From: Flavobacterium soyae | GTDB lineage: Bacteria > Bacteroidota > Bacteroidia > Flavobacteriales > Flavobacteriaceae | Reading direction: 5' to 3' | Assembly (NCBI RefSeq): GCF_021245985.1 | Contig: NZ_JAJQXA010000004.1 | Location: forward strand, 62,001 to 126,000 | DNA: 64,000 nucleotides | In this document: positions 1 through 7,623 of the stretch, in pieces | How the letters are laid out: the number at the start of each line of letters is the position of its first letter | How positions within the stretch are numbered: position 1 is the stretch's first letter | The notes under the pieces: generated by a model | What the model was told of the DNA's origin: nothing | Seen by the model: the letters and a program-made list of their open reading frames with translations, nothing else | Databases searched by the model: none | Position numbers and translations under genes: made by a program

Positions 1-886
1 TACAAGTGTGGGCGGAATGGACATGACGGAGAAACATTATTACGATTATTTCGAAAAACCGGAACTGGTAAAATATATCACCTGTCACGACGGCGGTGAT
101 GTTGCCGATAAAATTGCAGAAGAACTAGGTTTAAAAGGAATGGTTTCAACAATTAGTACGGCTTGTTCCTCTGCAGCAAATTCGATTATGCTGGGTGCAA
201 GATTAATCAAAACCGGAAAATTGGATCGCGTAATTGTGGGCGGAGCCGATGCTTTGTCAAAATTCACCATCAACGGATTTAAGACTTTGATGATTTTATC
301 TGATGATTATAACAAGCCTTTCGACAATAACAGAAAAGGATTAAATCTTGGAGAAGCTGCTGCTTTTTTGGTTTTAGAATCGGATGAAATTGTGGCCAAA
401 CAAAACAAAAAAGTACTGGCAAGAGTTTCGGGCTACGGAAATGCAAATGATGCTTTTCATCAAACGGCTTCTTCAGAAAATGGAGACGGCGCTTTTTTGG
501 CAATGAAAAAAGCTTTTGAGGTTTCGGGTTTAAAACCTTCTCAAATTGATTACATCAACGTGCACGGAACTGCAACACCAAACAACGATTTATCTGAAGG
601 AAGAGCTTTACGCCGCATTTACGAAGAAGAAAAAGTTCCTGATTTTAGTTCTACAAAACCGTTTACCGGACATACTTTAGCGGCAGCAGCGGCAATTGAA
701 GCCGTTTACAGCGTTTTGTCAATTCAGAATAATGTTGTTTATCCGAATTTGAATTTTGAAACGCAAATGGAAGAATTCGATTTGACACCGCAGACTTCAT
801 TAATAACTAAAAATATCGAACACGTTTTATCTAATTCTTTTGGATTTGGAGGAAATTGTTCAACCCTTATATTTTCAAAAAGCTAA
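1..886 (+). CDS. beta-ketoacyl-ACP synthase, 5' end outside window
   Basis: Condensing enzyme of the KAS I/II family, expected to extend an acyl chain on an acyl carrier protein. The open frame enters from base 2 without a start (it reads TSVGGMDMTE), so the N-terminus is missing. The thiolase-fold active site is intact: the nucleophile Cys in STACSSA (codon 164-166), then His in HGTATPNND and His in FTGHTLAAA, and the C-terminal SNSFGFGGNC glycine motif. It overlaps the next gene by one base (TAATG), so the two are translationally coupled like a ketosynthase and chain-length-factor pair. With its neighbours it fits flexirubin/aryl polyene synthesis. The GTG at base 8 is internal and not the start. 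Confidence 0.9.
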   Translation, partial: TSVGGMDMTEKHYYDYFEKPELVKYITCHDGGDVADKIAEELGLKGMVSTISTACSSAANSIMLGARLIKTGKLDRVIVGGADALSKFTINGFKTLMILSDDYNKPFDNNRKGLNLGEAAAFLVLESDEIVAKQNKKVLARVSGYGNANDAFHQTASSENGDGAFLAMKKAFEVSGLKPSQIDYINVHGTATPNNDLSEGRALRRIYEEEKVPDFSSTKPFTGHTLAAAAAIEAVYSVLSIQNNVVYPNLNFETQMEEFDLTPQTSLITKNIEHVLSNSFGFGGNCSTLIFSKS

Positions 887-1947
887 TGAAAAAAACATAT
901 ATAAATGGAGTAGGCTGTATTTCGACTCAAAAAACATTTGATACTGTTTTTTTAGAAGAAGCCAATGTAAATCACGATGAAAATGTACTGGCGATTGTTC
1001 CGCCGGCATACAAAGAATATATTTCGCCAGCTGCAAGCCGCAGAATGGCAAAAGGAGTGAAAAACGGGATCGTAGCTTCGGCTTTAGCCATGAAAGATGC
1101 GAATGTCGAACAAGTCGATGCGATTATTACCGGAACGGGTTTAGGATGCATCGAAGATTCTGAAAAATTCCTGAAAAGTATTTTAGATAATAAAGAAGAA
1201 TTTTTAACGCCAACTTCTTTTATTCAATCTACGCACAATACAGTTGGTGCGCAAATTGCACTTTTACAGCAATGTAAAGGTTATAATTTTACTTATGTAA
1301 ACGGCGCGGTTTCTTTTGAATCGGCACTTTTAGATGCTAAAATGCAGATCGAAGAAGAGGAAGCAAATTCAATTTTAGTTGGCGGCGTTGATGAAAATGG
1401 TGATTATACGACTTCGCTTTTTAAATTAAACGGCCGAATTAAAGCAGATAATTCTGCTCCGTATGATGTTTTAAATTCTAAAACCAACGGTGCGGTTTAT
1501 GGGGAAGGTGCCAGTTTTTTTGTTTTAGAAAACGAACGAAAAGATAATACATATGCCGAGCTTCTGGATATTGCAATCGTAAATACACTGGAAGAAAACG
1601 AAATTGAAACAGAAATTAAATTATTTTTAAAATCAAATAATTTAGAAATTTCAGATATTGATGCTGTGGTTTTAGGTTTTGACGGAAATGCTTCTTTCGA
1701 AAATTATTATAAAAATCTGGCTGGAAATGCTTTCGCCAACACTCCTGTTTTATATTACAAACATTTGAGCGGTGAATATGATACGGCTTCGGCTTTTGCT
1801 TTTTGGATGGCTTCGAAGATTTTAAAAACACAGGGAATTCCAGAAATTATAAAAGTAAATTCGGCTGTAAAACCAGCTTATAAAACCATTTTATTATACA
1901 ATCAGTTAAACGGAAAAAATCATAGTTTTACGTTACTTTCAAAATGA
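886..1947 (+). CDS. ketosynthase-like chain-length factor (no active-site Cys)
   Basis: 353 aa. I chose the ATG at 886 because it overlaps the stop of the preceding ketosynthase and gives the usual MKKTYINGVGC start. The frame is open a little further upstream from a TTG inside the previous gene, which is less likely. The fold is ketosynthase-like (GTGLGCIEDSE, then GAVYGEGASFFVLE). By hand alignment Gly replaces the nucleophilic Cys within TYVNGAVSFE, and the second His motif is also absent. This suggests a non-catalytic partner of the gene before it, as for chain-length factors of type II polyketide and aryl polyene systems. It overlaps the next gene by 4 bases (ATGA). Confidence 0.82.
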   Translation: MKKTYINGVGCISTQKTFDTVFLEEANVNHDENVLAIVPPAYKEYISPAASRRMAKGVKNGIVASALAMKDANVEQVDAIITGTGLGCIEDSEKFLKSILDNKEEFLTPTSFIQSTHNTVGAQIALLQQCKGYNFTYVNGAVSFESALLDAKMQIEEEEANSILVGGVDENGDYTTSLFKLNGRIKADNSAPYDVLNSKTNGAVYGEGASFFVLENERKDNTYAELLDIAIVNTLEENEIETEIKLFLKSNNLEISDIDAVVLGFDGNASFENYYKNLAGNAFANTPVLYYKHLSGEYDTASAFAFWMASKILKTQGIPEIIKVNSAVKPAYKTILLYNQLNGKNHSFTLLSK

Positions 1948-2729
1948 TAACGCATAAAAACATCTCGATCTTTTTTATCTTTTTATTGCTTTTAGTTTTT
2001 CTTCTGAATCTTTTTATGGCAATAAATCTGTGGTGTTTTTTTGCTATAATTTTTATCTGGATCGGAATAAATGCAATTGGTTCTTCTATAATTTCTTCTA
2101 ATTATCATGTAAAAGCTTTCTGTAATAATCCGCTGGAAACAGAGAAAAAAATTGCCTTAACTTTTGATGACGGCCCAAGTGAATTTACTTTACAAGTTTT
2201 GGAACTTCTGAAAAAATACAATGCTAAAGCTACTTTTTTCTGCATCGGAAAAAACATTGAAAAACATCCTGAAATTATTCAAAAAGTTGTTGAAGAAGGA
2301 CATTTGGTTGGAAATCATTCTTATTCGCATTCTAAATTTTTTGATTTTTATAATGCCAGACAAATAAAAGAAGAAATCGAAAAAACAGATGCGCTTCTGG
2401 AAAAATTTACTTCAAAAAAAATAAACTTCTTTCGTCCGCCTTACGGAGTTACGACGCCTTCGATTCGAAGAGTTTTAAAAATTACCGGACATAAAACAAT
2501 TGGCTGGAATATTCGTTCTCTTGATGGAGGAACAAAAAATCAGGAATTAATTTTCAATCGCATCATAAAACGGGTTTCTCCGGGCGGAATTGTACTTTTG
2601 CACGACACGGGATCACACTCTGTTTTGGTATTGGAACAGTTTTTGCAATTTTTACAGCAAAATAACTATGAAGTGGTTTCGATTGAAGAATTACTCAATC
2701 TTAATGCTTATGAAATTGAACGCAGATAA
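1944..2729 (+). CDS. polysaccharide deacetylase (NodB homology domain)
   Basis: 261 aa. Two hydrophobic segments lie at about residues 8-28 and 29-50, placing the catalytic domain at the membrane. The NodB signature is complete: TFDDGPS with the catalytic Asp and metal Asp, GNHSYSH with the metal His residues, FFRPPYG, and LHDTG with the C-terminal His. Family members remove N-acetyl groups from glycans with a divalent metal. In pigment clusters of flavobacteria a homologue recurs, but its substrate is not evident; deacylation of a biosynthetic intermediate is inference. It is coupled to the upstream gene by an ATGA overlap. An A/T-rich repeat fragment follows it. Confidence 0.85.
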   Translation: MITHKNISIFFIFLLLLVFLLNLFMAINLWCFFAIIFIWIGINAIGSSIISSNYHVKAFCNNPLETEKKIALTFDDGPSEFTLQVLELLKKYNAKATFFCIGKNIEKHPEIIQKVVEEGHLVGNHSYSHSKFFDFYNARQIKEEIEKTDALLEKFTSKKINFFRPPYGVTTPSIRRVLKITGHKTIGWNIRSLDGGTKNQELIFNRIIKRVSPGGIVLLHDTGSHSVLVLEQFLQFLQQNNYEVVSIEELLNLNAYEIERR

Positions 2730-2758
2730 AACGGATTTTTATCAAACATTAAATAAAT

Positions 2759-2791
2759 AATCTGTGTAAATCCTTTTAATCTGTGGCAAAA
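2759..2791. repeat. dispersed intergenic repeat copy
   Basis: A 33-base block reading ...CTTTTAATCTGTGGCAAAA matches the reverse complement of 7480-7512 at 31 of 33 positions. It fills most of the gap between the deacetylase and the LolA-like gene. It belongs to the same family as the nested repeat at 7375-7606. Confidence 0.8.
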
Positions 2792-2820
2792 AAAATTTAA
2801 AGCACAATTTTAAACAAAAT

Positions 2821-3447
2821 ATGAAAACTAAAATAGCATTACTAATTCTATTTATTTCAAGCTCTTTGTTCGCTCAGGAACAAAAAATGACCGATGCTGA
2901 AATTGCTTCTTTTAAACAAGATGTAAATGTGGTAGCCAAAAAAATCAAAACTTTAAGTACGGATTTTGTTCAGTACAAACATTTGGATTTTTTATCGAAA
3001 GATATTGAAACATCAGGAAAAATGGTTTTTAAAGAGCCGGCACTTTTGCAATGGCAATATAAAAAACCATACAATTACAGCATTGTTTTCAAAAACGGAA
3101 AAATCCTGATTAACGACGAAGGAAAGAAAAGTGCGGTTGATATTGGTAACAGTAAAATCTTTGCACGAATTAATAAATTGATTGTTGGAAGTGTAAGCGG
3201 AAATATGTTTGATGATAAAGAATTTACAATTTCGTATTTTAAATTAAAAGGTCAGAATCTGGCGAAATTTATTCCGAAAGATGCGACGCTGAAAAAATAC
3301 ATCAAACAAATTGAACTGACTTTTGACAAGGAAGAAGCAACTGTAGTTCAGGTAAAATTATTAGAATCATCTGAGGATTATACCCGAATTGTACTTAAAA
3401 ATAAAGTAATCAATGCAAAAATCGACGATTCAGTTTTTACTAATTAA
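2821..3447 (+). CDS. LolA-like outer membrane lipoprotein carrier protein
   Basis: 208 aa with a clear signal peptide (hydrophobic 4-17, cleavage after LFAQ), so it is periplasmic. The body matches the LolA fold: an early helix with LSTDFVQYK, then SGKMVFKEPALLQWQY, the characteristic stretch of LolA/LolB-like carriers that bind lipid in a half-barrel. Aryl polyene and flexirubin clusters regularly carry such a carrier, probably to ferry the hydrophobic product or its glycerolipid ester to the outer membrane (inference). Its last 35 bases overlap the following lipoprotein gene in another frame. Confidence 0.8.
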   Translation: MKTKIALLILFISSSLFAQEQKMTDAEIASFKQDVNVVAKKIKTLSTDFVQYKHLDFLSKDIETSGKMVFKEPALLQWQYKKPYNYSIVFKNGKILINDEGKKSAVDIGNSKIFARINKLIVGSVSGNMFDDKEFTISYFKLKGQNLAKFIPKDATLKKYIKQIELTFDKEEATVVQVKLLESSEDYTRIVLKNKVINAKIDDSVFTN

Positions 3448-4048
3448 TTGCTTTTTGGTAATTGTACTGGTTTCTTGCGGCTCGGTCACAAAAAACTATA
3501 CACCTAAAAAATTAGACAAAACGTCTTATGAAGTTCCGTATTTTTCAGATTCAAAAACTGATTATGTTTATAAAACTAATATATCCGTTTACGGAAATGA
3601 ACTGTCGGGAATTTTCATTGCAAAAAAAATAAACGACACCACACACCGAATTGTTTTTACAACAGAATTCGGAAACAAATTAATGGATTTTGAAATCTCT
3701 GAAAATGATTTTAAAGTCAATTCGATTGTATCAGAATTAGATCGGAAAATTTTAATTAATACTTTAAAAGAAGATTTTAGACTGCTTTTAAAAAAACAAT
3801 ATTTGATTCAGGAACAATTTGAAAACGAATCAAATAACATTTATAAATCGGCTGATGGAAAACGGGACAATTATATTTTTATTTCAAAAAAAGATCAAAA
3901 ATTAGAAAAGATTGTTCACGCATCTAAAACAAAAGAAAAATTTACGCTGTATTTCAATTCAGAAAACAATATTTTTGCTGAAAAGATTCAGATTATTCAT
4001 CAAAATATTAAGCTTAAAATTGAGCTAAATTATTTTAAATCAGAGTAG
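3413..4048 (+). CDS. cluster-associated lipoprotein, function unknown
   Basis: 211 aa. A lipoprotein signal is visible: a hydrophobic run at residues 8-20 and lipobox LVSC, followed by GSVTKNY. Beyond that I recognise no domain. The sequence is rich in alternating strands (YKTNISVYGNELSGIF, HRIVFTTEFGNKLMDFEI), suggesting a small beta-rich periplasmic or outer-membrane protein. It begins inside the end of the LolA-like gene with a 35-base overlap in another frame. A frameshift is unlikely because both proteins have complete N-terminal export signals. A LolB-like partner is possible by position only. Confidence 0.75.
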   Translation: MQKSTIQFLLINCFLVIVLVSCGSVTKNYTPKKLDKTSYEVPYFSDSKTDYVYKTNISVYGNELSGIFIAKKINDTTHRIVFTTEFGNKLMDFEISENDFKVNSIVSELDRKILINTLKEDFRLLLKKQYLIQEQFENESNNIYKSADGKRDNYIFISKKDQKLEKIVHASKTKEKFTLYFNSENNIFAEKIQIIHQNIKLKIELNYFKSE

Positions 4049-4085
4049 AAAATTAAACTAACCATAAAATTAAACTAATAAAAAG

Positions 4086-4679
4086 ATGAAAAAAATAACC
4101 TTAATTGCATTCGTTTTATTTATCGGTCTTGTAAAATCGCAAGCACAGGTAAAAGTTAGCCCTGGACTTAGAGGCGGTTTAAATATCTCAACTTTAACCA
4201 ATATTGATGATAATAGCTCTAAAACTGATTTTTATATTGGTGGATTAGTAGACATTAAATTTAATAGATATTTTTCGCTGCAGCCTGAGATAACCTATTC
4301 TAGACAAGGGGATGAAGGAAGATATTTTGAAAACGGCCGTTATTATTCTGAAAAATATGAATTAAATTACCTGACACTTGGTGCAGTTGCAAAATATCAT
4401 TTTGGTGGGAAAGGTTTTCACGTTTTGGCCGGGCCTTCTTTAGATATTAAAGTGGGCGATAACTATATAAACACGAGTCCTGAAGGTTTTGACCTTGCCA
4501 TTGTGGGCGGTGTGGGTTATACGCTTCCAAATGGATTAACTTTTGAAGCCAGAATTAAACAAGGATTTGTTGATATTTACGGTTATGACGACATTGATAA
4601 TAACGATTATTATTATGATGATGTTATTTTAAATCAGGTTTTTCAAATAGGTATCAGCTATACTTTTAAAGTAAAATAA
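4086..4679 (+). CDS. outer membrane beta-barrel protein (PorT-like), first of tandem pair
   Basis: 197 aa. Signal peptide ends at about KSQAQ. The mature part is a small eight-strand-type barrel as in the Bacteroidetes outer-membrane beta-barrel family: alternating strands begin with GLRGGLNISTL, continue with FYIGGLVDIKFNRYFSLQPEITYSR and finish with an aromatic-rich terminal strand QIGISYTFKVK. It shares that layout with the next gene, with which it overlaps by one base (TAATG), so the two are tandem paralogues. Transport, structural or pigment-anchoring roles are all possible. Confidence 0.8.
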   Translation: MKKITLIAFVLFIGLVKSQAQVKVSPGLRGGLNISTLTNIDDNSSKTDFYIGGLVDIKFNRYFSLQPEITYSRQGDEGRYFENGRYYSEKYELNYLTLGAVAKYHFGGKGFHVLAGPSLDIKVGDNYINTSPEGFDLAIVGGVGYTLPNGLTFEARIKQGFVDIYGYDDIDNNDYYYDDVILNQVFQIGISYTFKVK

Positions 4680-5296
4680 TGTATAAAAAGAAATTAGCGT
4701 TTGTCTTATTCGTTTTTTTTACAATCATAAAACTACAGGCACAGACAGCTTTTAAACCCGGTTTAAGAGCTGGTTTGAGTTTGTCGACAATTTCAGAAAT
4801 GCATGCTGATTACAGACCAGATTTTTATGTTGGCGGTTTTGGAGAAATAAACTTAACCAAACGTTATGCACTGCAGCCCGAAATAAATTATATCAGACAA
4901 GGATCTAATAATGTTGCCCGAAATTTTACTGACCCGGATACACAAACAGAAAGAGTCATTTATCAGGATTTACAAATGAGTTATTTATCTATTTCTATGA
5001 TAAATAAATTTACATTTGGTCAGGGTTTTCAGGTACAATTTGGTCCGGCTTTAGATGTTCTTTTAAGCGACAATTTAGCTTTTAGAAAAACGTATAACGA
5101 TTTGTCTTTTGTAACTGGGCTTGCTTACAGAATGCCTTCTGGACTTGGGTTTGAATTTCGATTTAAAAAAGGTCTTTTTGATGTTTTAGACAGCAATTAT
5201 TATTATAATAATTCTAACAACGATTACTTTTTTGGTGATTATAATACTAATGTCAATTTTCAAATAGGTATTACCTATTCTTTTGATGTGAAATAA
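4679..5296 (+). CDS. outer membrane beta-barrel protein (PorT-like), second of tandem pair
   Basis: 205 aa. Signal peptide ends at KLQAQ. It is a paralogue of the preceding gene: GLRAGLSLSTISEM answers GLRGGLNISTL, YALQPEINYIRQG answers FSLQPEITYSRQG, and the last strand is QIGITYSFDVK. A tyrosine/asparagine-rich insert sits before the last strand in both proteins. It starts in the stop codon of its twin, so the pair is cotranslated. The stop is followed after 9 bases by the dehydratase gene, which keeps it inside the pigment operon. Confidence 0.8.
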   Translation: MYKKKLAFVLFVFFTIIKLQAQTAFKPGLRAGLSLSTISEMHADYRPDFYVGGFGEINLTKRYALQPEINYIRQGSNNVARNFTDPDTQTERVIYQDLQMSYLSISMINKFTFGQGFQVQFGPALDVLLSDNLAFRKTYNDLSFVTGLAYRMPSGLGFEFRFKKGLFDVLDSNYYYNNSNNDYFFGDYNTNVNFQIGITYSFDVK

Positions 5297-5305
5297 TAAA
5301 ATTTT

Positions 5306-5677
5306 ATGGTTTTAAAAGACTTTTACAAAGTACTTTCAGAGGAGAAAACAGGCGATGCTAAGTATAATATTCGTATATTAGTTAATGCCAATCATGAGGT
5401 TTTTAAAGGTCATTTTCCTGAAAACCCAATAATGCCGGGCGTTTGCATGATTCAGATTATTAAGGAACTTGTGGAGTCAATCACAAAAAGTTCTTTGATA
5501 ATACAAACACTTTCGAATGTAAAATTCATGGCATTAATTAATCCGGAGACGAATCCGGAACTGCGTTTAGAACTTGACATTACAACCACAGAAGATGATT
5601 TGGTAAAGGTGAAAAACACGACATATTTTAACGACACTGCTGCTTTAAAATTAAGCAATGTGTATAAAAAATTATAA
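5306..5677 (+). CDS. FabZ-like hotdog dehydratase
   Basis: 123 aa, a single hotdog domain. The helix motif GHFPENPIMPGV (residues 35-46) is that of 3-hydroxyacyl-ACP dehydratases with the catalytic His36. In FabZ a catalytic Glu lies four residues after PGV; here that position is Gln50 (PGVCMIQ). Aryl polyene clusters encode divergent hotdog dehydratases that form the conjugated double bonds, so this is the likely role. The Gln means activity cannot be assumed from homology, and a scaffold or partner role is possible. Nine bases separate it from the barrel gene and three from the next gene. Confidence 0.82.
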   Translation: MVLKDFYKVLSEEKTGDAKYNIRILVNANHEVFKGHFPENPIMPGVCMIQIIKELVESITKSSLIIQTLSNVKFMALINPETNPELRLELDITTTEDDLVKVKNTTYFNDTAALKLSNVYKKL

Positions 5678-5680
5678 ATT

Positions 5681-6166
5681 ATGAAATTCCTTTTGTCATT
5701 ACTTCTATGGATAAATTTTGCCGTAACGCCAGATTTGGCTTCTATCCGCAAAATGTATCCTGATGTCACAAAGTCTGAAACAAATGCTAAAGAATTTACT
5801 GAAAAACTTGCCGGCGTTTCAACTAACGACGATCCAGTTTTAGTTGCTTACAAAGCGGCTTCAATTTTGCTGGATTCGAAGTTTAAAGATAAATTAAAAA
5901 ATAAAATTGATCGTTTTAAAGAGGGTGCAAAACTTCTGGAATCGACTATAAAAATTGACCCTGATAATATCGAGATTAGAATGATCAGGTTAAGTATTCA
6001 GGAAAATGTTCCTGGAATTACGGGTTATAAAAAAAATATTAAAGAAGATAAAAAATTTATCACAGCACATTATGCCGAGCAAAATGGTGCTTTGAAAAAT
6101 TATCTAAAAGATTTTGTTTTACAATCAAAAAGTTTCTCTGACAAGGAGAAGCAGTTTGTAAAATAA
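5681..6166 (+). CDS. small exported protein of pigment cluster, function unknown
   Basis: 161 aa. A hydrophobic N-terminus (MKFLLSLLLWINFAVTP) suggests a signal peptide. The remainder is helical and charged, with a TPR-like stretch (YKAASILLDSKFKDKLKNK, then GAKLLESTIKIDPDNIEIR), as if one degenerate repeat pair remained. I recognise no enzymatic motif. Position immediately after the dehydratase and 18 bases before the glycosyltransferase suggests cotranscription. Likely a periplasmic helper protein, but this is inference. Confidence 0.7.
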   Translation: MKFLLSLLLWINFAVTPDLASIRKMYPDVTKSETNAKEFTEKLAGVSTNDDPVLVAYKAASILLDSKFKDKLKNKIDRFKEGAKLLESTIKIDPDNIEIRMIRLSIQENVPGITGYKKNIKEDKKFITAHYAEQNGALKNYLKDFVLQSKSFSDKEKQFVK

Positions 6167-6184
6167 ACTCATGAAAAATTCTCA

Positions 6185-7372
6185 ATGAAACCTATTTTAT
6201 CAAAGCAGGAACTGCTCGATTCAACTTCTTTTTGTGTTATTGTACCCTCTTACAATAACCATAAAACATTGAAAAAAGTGTTGGATTCTATTTTAGATTT
6301 CACTCAAAATATCATTATTGTAAACGATGGTTCAACAGATGAAACCAGCGAAATTTTAAAACAGTATTCACAGTTTACTCAAATTCATCATCCTAAAAAT
6401 TTAGGAAAAGGAAGAGCGCTGCGAAATGGTTTTAGAAAAGCAATTGAAATGAATTTTGAATATGCCATCACGATAGATTCTGACGGGCAGCATTTTGCTT
6501 CTGATATTCCTGTTTTCATTTCAGCAATTCAAAATGAACCCAATTCACTTTTAATTGGAAGCCGAAACATGACGCAGGAAAATGTTCCGAAGAAAAGCAG
6601 TTTTGGCAACAAATTTTCTAATTTCTGGTTCAAGTTTGAAACCGGAATTGAACTTCAGGACACACAATCTGGTTTTAGATTATATCCTTTAAAATTAATT
6701 CCAAAACGATTTTACACCAATAAATTTGAGTTTGAAATCGAAGTGATTGTTCGTTCAGCATGGAAAGGAATTGTAGTAAAAAATATTCCAATTCAGGTTT
6801 TGTATGATCCGGCAGAACGTGTTTCGCATTTTCGCCCTTTCAGAGATTTTACCCGAATCAGTATTTTGAATACGGTTTTGGTAACTAATGCTTTGCTGTA
6901 TATTAAACCTCGCGATTTCTTTCGGCGAGCAAAAAAAAAAGGTTTTAAAAAGTTTTTTCTAGAAGATATTTTAGAAAGCAACGATTCTAATTTCACAAAA
7001 TCTGCCTCAATTGCTTTGGGGATTTTCATCGGAATTTCGCCTTTTTGGGGATTTCAAACCATACTTCTTTTTACTTTTGCCGCTTTGTTCAGGCTCAATA
7101 AAGTAATCGCTTTTTTGTCGTCAAATGTAAGTTTTCCTCCGTTTATTCCACTGGTAATCTACGGTTCTTTAAAAACGGGAAGTCTTTTTATTTCGAGCGA
7201 TGCGCCGCTAATTTTAGATAGTTCGGCCACACTTGATGATATTCAAAAAAACGCTGCACAATATATCGTCGGAAGTCTTATTTTAGCATCCGTTTTAGCA
7301 CTATCAGCTGGCTTAATAAGTTATTTGCTTTTAAGCGCTTTTAGTTCTAAAAACAAAACGAATATTAAATAA
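6185..7372 (+). CDS. family 2 glycosyltransferase fused to DUF2062 membrane domain
   Basis: 395 aa. Residues about 13-240 are a GT-A fold of the dolichyl-phosphate mannosyltransferase type: VPSYNNH, VNDGSTDET, the GKGRALRNGF loop and the metal-binding DSDGQH. Residues about 258-390 are a DUF2062 domain with hydrophobic helices (GIFIGISPFWGFQTILL, SSNVSFPPFIPL). Family logic is transfer of a sugar from a nucleotide or lipid donor at the inner membrane face. Such fusions recur in aryl polyene and flexirubin clusters, but the acceptor is unknown. A long inverted repeat separates it from the next gene. Confidence 0.85.
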   Translation: MKPILSKQELLDSTSFCVIVPSYNNHKTLKKVLDSILDFTQNIIIVNDGSTDETSEILKQYSQFTQIHHPKNLGKGRALRNGFRKAIEMNFEYAITIDSDGQHFASDIPVFISAIQNEPNSLLIGSRNMTQENVPKKSSFGNKFSNFWFKFETGIELQDTQSGFRLYPLKLIPKRFYTNKFEFEIEVIVRSAWKGIVVKNIPIQVLYDPAERVSHFRPFRDFTRISILNTVLVTNALLYIKPRDFFRRAKKKGFKKFFLEDILESNDSNFTKSASIALGIFIGISPFWGFQTILLFTFAALFRLNKVIAFLSSNVSFPPFIPLVIYGSLKTGSLFISSDAPLILDSSATLDDIQKNAAQYIVGSLILASVLALSAGLISYLLLSAFSSKNKTNIK

Positions 7373-7374
7373 GG

Positions 7375-7606
7375 TTTTGCCACAGATTATATGGATTAAA
7401 ATGATTTTCCTATCTGTGTCGGTTTGCCACGAATTTCACGAATTTTCACGAATTAATGATACAGAAATAATGTAAATATTTTTGCCACAGATTAAAGTGA
7501 TTTACACAGATTTTCGTTGCTTTGAATTTCAAAAAATAAATTCGTGAAAATTCGTGAAATTCGCGGCAAAAAAAAATCATTTTAATCCATATAATCTGTG
7601 GCAAAA
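7375..7606. repeat. nested inverted-repeat element (232 bp)
   Basis: The outer arms 7375-7408 and 7573-7606 are perfect 34-base reverse complements. Inner arms 7424-7454 and 7539-7569 match at 30 of 31 positions and contain the iterated word CACGAATT. A third unit (7480-7512) in the middle matches 2759-2791 in reverse orientation at 31 of 33. The element fills almost the whole 251-base gap between the GT2-DUF2062 gene and the trifunctional gene. It could fold as a cruciform or as a very long RNA hairpin. I see no ORF or transposase in it. Confidence 0.95.
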
Positions 7607-7623
7607 AACAATAATAAATAATT

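Noticed and set aside
3413..3447. Frameshift joining the LolA-like and lipoprotein genes
   Set aside because: Both proteins carry complete export signals, the second with a lipobox, so the 35-base overlap is a normal gene overlap.
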